Source: SZUA-430 sp964561925 (lineage in GTDB: Bacteria; Pseudomonadota; Alphaproteobacteria; Micropepsales; Micropepsaceae). From it: a DNA stretch of 64,000 bases. Shown here piece by piece: positions 62,684-64,000 of the stretch. Location of the stretch: assembly GCA_964561925.1 (NCBI GenBank), contig CAZLRW010000007.1:15726-79725 (forward strand). Direction: 5' to 3'. The position numbers and the translations under genes are program-made. The notes beneath the pieces are model-generated. The model searched no databases. It was not told the origin of the DNA and saw only the letters and a list, made by a program, of their open reading frames with translations. How positions within the stretch are numbered: the first letter of the stretch is position 1; each line of letters starts with the position of its first letter.

Positions 62684-63538
62684 ATGCGGCTGGTTTCGAT
62701 AGTGGCGGCGGGATTGCTGATGGCGGCGGGCACCGCTCAGGCCGCCGACGAGAAGTGGCGCGACGTCGAACCTGAGAACCTCGTGGTTCTGGATTTGAGC
62801 CACGGCCGTGTCCTTCTCGAACTCGCGCCCGCCTTCGCGCCCGAACACGTGAAGCGCTTCCGCGCGCTCGTCCGCGCGAAGTTCTATGACGGGCAGAGCT
62901 TCTACCGGGTGATCGACGGGTTCGTCGCCCAAGGCGGCATCGGCGAAGGCGACGACAAGAAGACCCCCGAATGGCCGCCGCTCAAGGCCGAGTTCGACCG
63001 CGCGATCGACGACGACGTGCAGTTCGTGACGCTGGCGTCCCCCGATCTGTTCGCGCAGGACGTGGGCCACATTGACGGCTTCCCCGTCGGGCGCGACTGG
63101 AACGAGGCGCGCATGTGGCTGCTGCACTGCCCGGGCACACTGGCGATGGCGCGCGACAACGATCCCAACACGGGCGCAACCGAGTTCTACGTGCCCATCG
63201 GCCACGCCCCGCGCCGACTCGACCGCAACCTCACCGCCTTCGGCCGCGTGCTCGACGGCATGCAATATCTGCAGAAGCTGAACCGCGGCGACCCGAAGGT
63301 GGACAGCGGCGTCATCAAGGACCCCGCCAAGCGCGACCCGATCGTGCGCATGCAGATCGCGGCCGACATGCCTAAGGCGGAGCGTCCGGCGATGCAGGTG
63401 ATGGACACGCTGTCGAAGGGCTTCGCCGAGTACAAGGCCCAGCGCCGCAATCCCGCGCCCGACTTCTACAAGCGCGTCGCCCAGAACCTGGACATCTGCG
63501 CGTTCAACGCCCCGGTCCAACCGAAACCGGCCAAATAG
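62684..63538 (+). CDS. Secreted peptidylprolyl isomerase, cyclophilin type
   Basis: 284 residues from ATG at 62684 with signal peptide (MRLVSIVAAGLLMAAGTAQA). Cyclophilin features: FYDGQSFYRVIDGFVAQGGI near residues 70-90, and ARDNDPNTGATEFYVPIGHA and LDRNLTAFGRVLDGMQ in place of the usual Q/F/W motifs. It has a longer loop and C-terminus than standard cyclophilins. It should assist folding of periplasmic or outer-membrane proteins. Confidence 0.85.
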   Translation: MRLVSIVAAGLLMAAGTAQAADEKWRDVEPENLVVLDLSHGRVLLELAPAFAPEHVKRFRALVRAKFYDGQSFYRVIDGFVAQGGIGEGDDKKTPEWPPLKAEFDRAIDDDVQFVTLASPDLFAQDVGHIDGFPVGRDWNEARMWLLHCPGTLAMARDNDPNTGATEFYVPIGHAPRRLDRNLTAFGRVLDGMQYLQKLNRGDPKVDSGVIKDPAKRDPIVRMQIAADMPKAERPAMQVMDTLSKGFAEYKAQRRNPAPDFYKRVAQNLDICAFNAPVQPKPAK

Positions 63539-63620
63539 AAATCCGCCGTCCCCAAGGAACCGAAGTCGGACGCATGTGAAGCGACTTTCCGCGGCGTATG
63601 CTGGCGGCGGAGGACGAATC

Positions 63621-64000
63621 ATGCACGACAAAGCCCAGCCCCAGCGCCCGATCGCACCAATTACCATCGACACGCCGCACTTTCATATCCGCTTCCTCAC
63701 CGTCGGCGACGCGACGGACCGCTGGCCGGTTTGGTTCGAAGCGGCTGACGTGCGCGAGTCCATCAACCTCGCCGTCGTGCCGAAATCGCGCGAGGACATG
63801 GTGACGTATATCAACGGCTTCGATCAGAAGACCTCGATGATCGTGGGCGCGTTCGAGAAGGCGACGGGGCTGCTCGTGTGCATCGGCACCGCGCACATCG
63901 ACTGGCGCGACGGCAACTACATCATCAACACGATCGTGGGCGAGCCGAAGTTCCGCAACGCCGGCGTGATGACCGAACTGACGCCGCCGTTCCGGGACTA
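63621..64000 (+). CDS. GNAT-like acetyltransferase, 5' part (cut by window edge)
   Basis: About 126 residues are visible from ATG at 63621 (MHDKAQPQRPIAPITIDTPH) with GGAGGACG upstream. FHIRFLTVGDATDRW is a GNAT-like first strand, followed by the helix and WRDGNYIINTIVGEPKFRNA, where an acetyl-CoA motif would begin. The rest lies outside the window, so the call is tentative. Confidence 0.5.
   Translation, partial: MHDKAQPQRPIAPITIDTPHFHIRFLTVGDATDRWPVWFEAADVRESINLAVVPKSREDMVTYINGFDQKTSMIVGAFEKATGLLVCIGTAHIDWRDGNYIINTIVGEPKFRNAGVMTELTPPFRD

Noticed and set aside
1..64000. tRNA or rRNA genes
   Set aside because: No conserved rRNA segment was noticed; no cloverleaf with a T-arm GTTCRA-type motif was noticed, though a dedicated scan was not possible.

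Overview
The window is GC-rich chromosomal DNA from a Gram-negative bacterium, most likely an alphaproteobacterium. The evidence is the canonical fabD-fabG-acpP-fabF order, several OmpA-type outer-membrane proteins with proline-rich linkers, an RND efflux pair, Bfr/Bfd, a PAS_5-type protein and Wza/Wzc-type polysaccharide export. I cannot name the genus. I saw no rRNA, tRNA, transposase, phage module or CRISPR array.

Layout. Positions 1-4278 (minus) hold the fatty-acid cluster: fabF cut by the window edge, acpP, fabG, fabD, with an O-antigen ligase-like membrane protein upstream. From 4375 to 13137 follow a nucleotide-sugar dehydrogenase, an AbgT-type transporter and small metabolic or stress genes (epimerase, hotdog thioesterase, AraC regulator plus cupin dioxygenase, MAPEG, OsmC, GNAT, secreted cupin). 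From 13187 to 25875 lie an unusual SARP/BTAD-alpha/beta-hydrolase fusion, a frameshifted ferritin-like diiron gene, a truncated cupin paralogue, two sugar epimerases (UDP-glucuronate 4-epimerase type and galE), a secreted repeat protein with collagen-like triplets and a W/H/D/R-rich tail, a membrane AraC regulator divergent from an amidohydrolase/hydrolase pair, a frameshifted ARPP-1 gene and a secreted protein. Positions 25893-29907 hold a cupin, two small membrane genes of foreign composition associated with a 307-bp direct duplication of the 3' half of a PAS_5 gene, and a translationally coupled pair of XRE/PAS-like regulators preceded by an intrinsic terminator.

Positions 30350-49417 are a large surface-polysaccharide locus. 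On the minus strand, from high to low coordinates, it runs: metallophosphatase, Wza-like exporter, small secreted protein, outer-membrane barrel, Wzc-like co-polymerase with BY-kinase domain, membrane-anchored helical protein, terminator, PilZ-like protein, unknown protein, polysaccharide deacetylase, lipoprotein, priming sugar transferase, O-antigen polymerase/ligase, MurJ-like flippase, two GT4 glycosyltransferases and an AsnB amidotransferase. A convergent GT4 gene lies at the low end. The stretch from about 31.3 to 38.27 kb reads as less GC-rich than its surroundings and is joined by start/stop overlaps, so it looks like a swapped-in serotype cassette. The nucleotide-sugar genes at 4.4, 16.4 and 18.6 kb could supply its precursors.

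Positions 49660-55837 are a tandem array of five OmpA-like paralogues (beta-barrel, Pro-rich linker, OmpA peptidoglycan-binding domain). Four of the five are followed by a recognisable intrinsic terminator. Then come a secreted protein, bacterioferritin with its ferredoxin Bfd, an RND efflux pump with a divergent TetR regulator and a candidate operator, a small unknown protein, a secreted cyclophilin-type isomerase, and a GNAT gene cut by the right edge.

The strongest leads are the BTAD-hydrolase fusion, the repeat protein with four identical 111-bp units, the PAS_5 duplication around foreign membrane genes, the five-fold OmpA array, the polysaccharide cassette with a ragged convergent junction at 31.4-31.6 kb, and the terminator in front of the XRE/PAS operon. 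Two single-base frameshifts each lose one base from a two-base run, so sequencing error should be excluded first.
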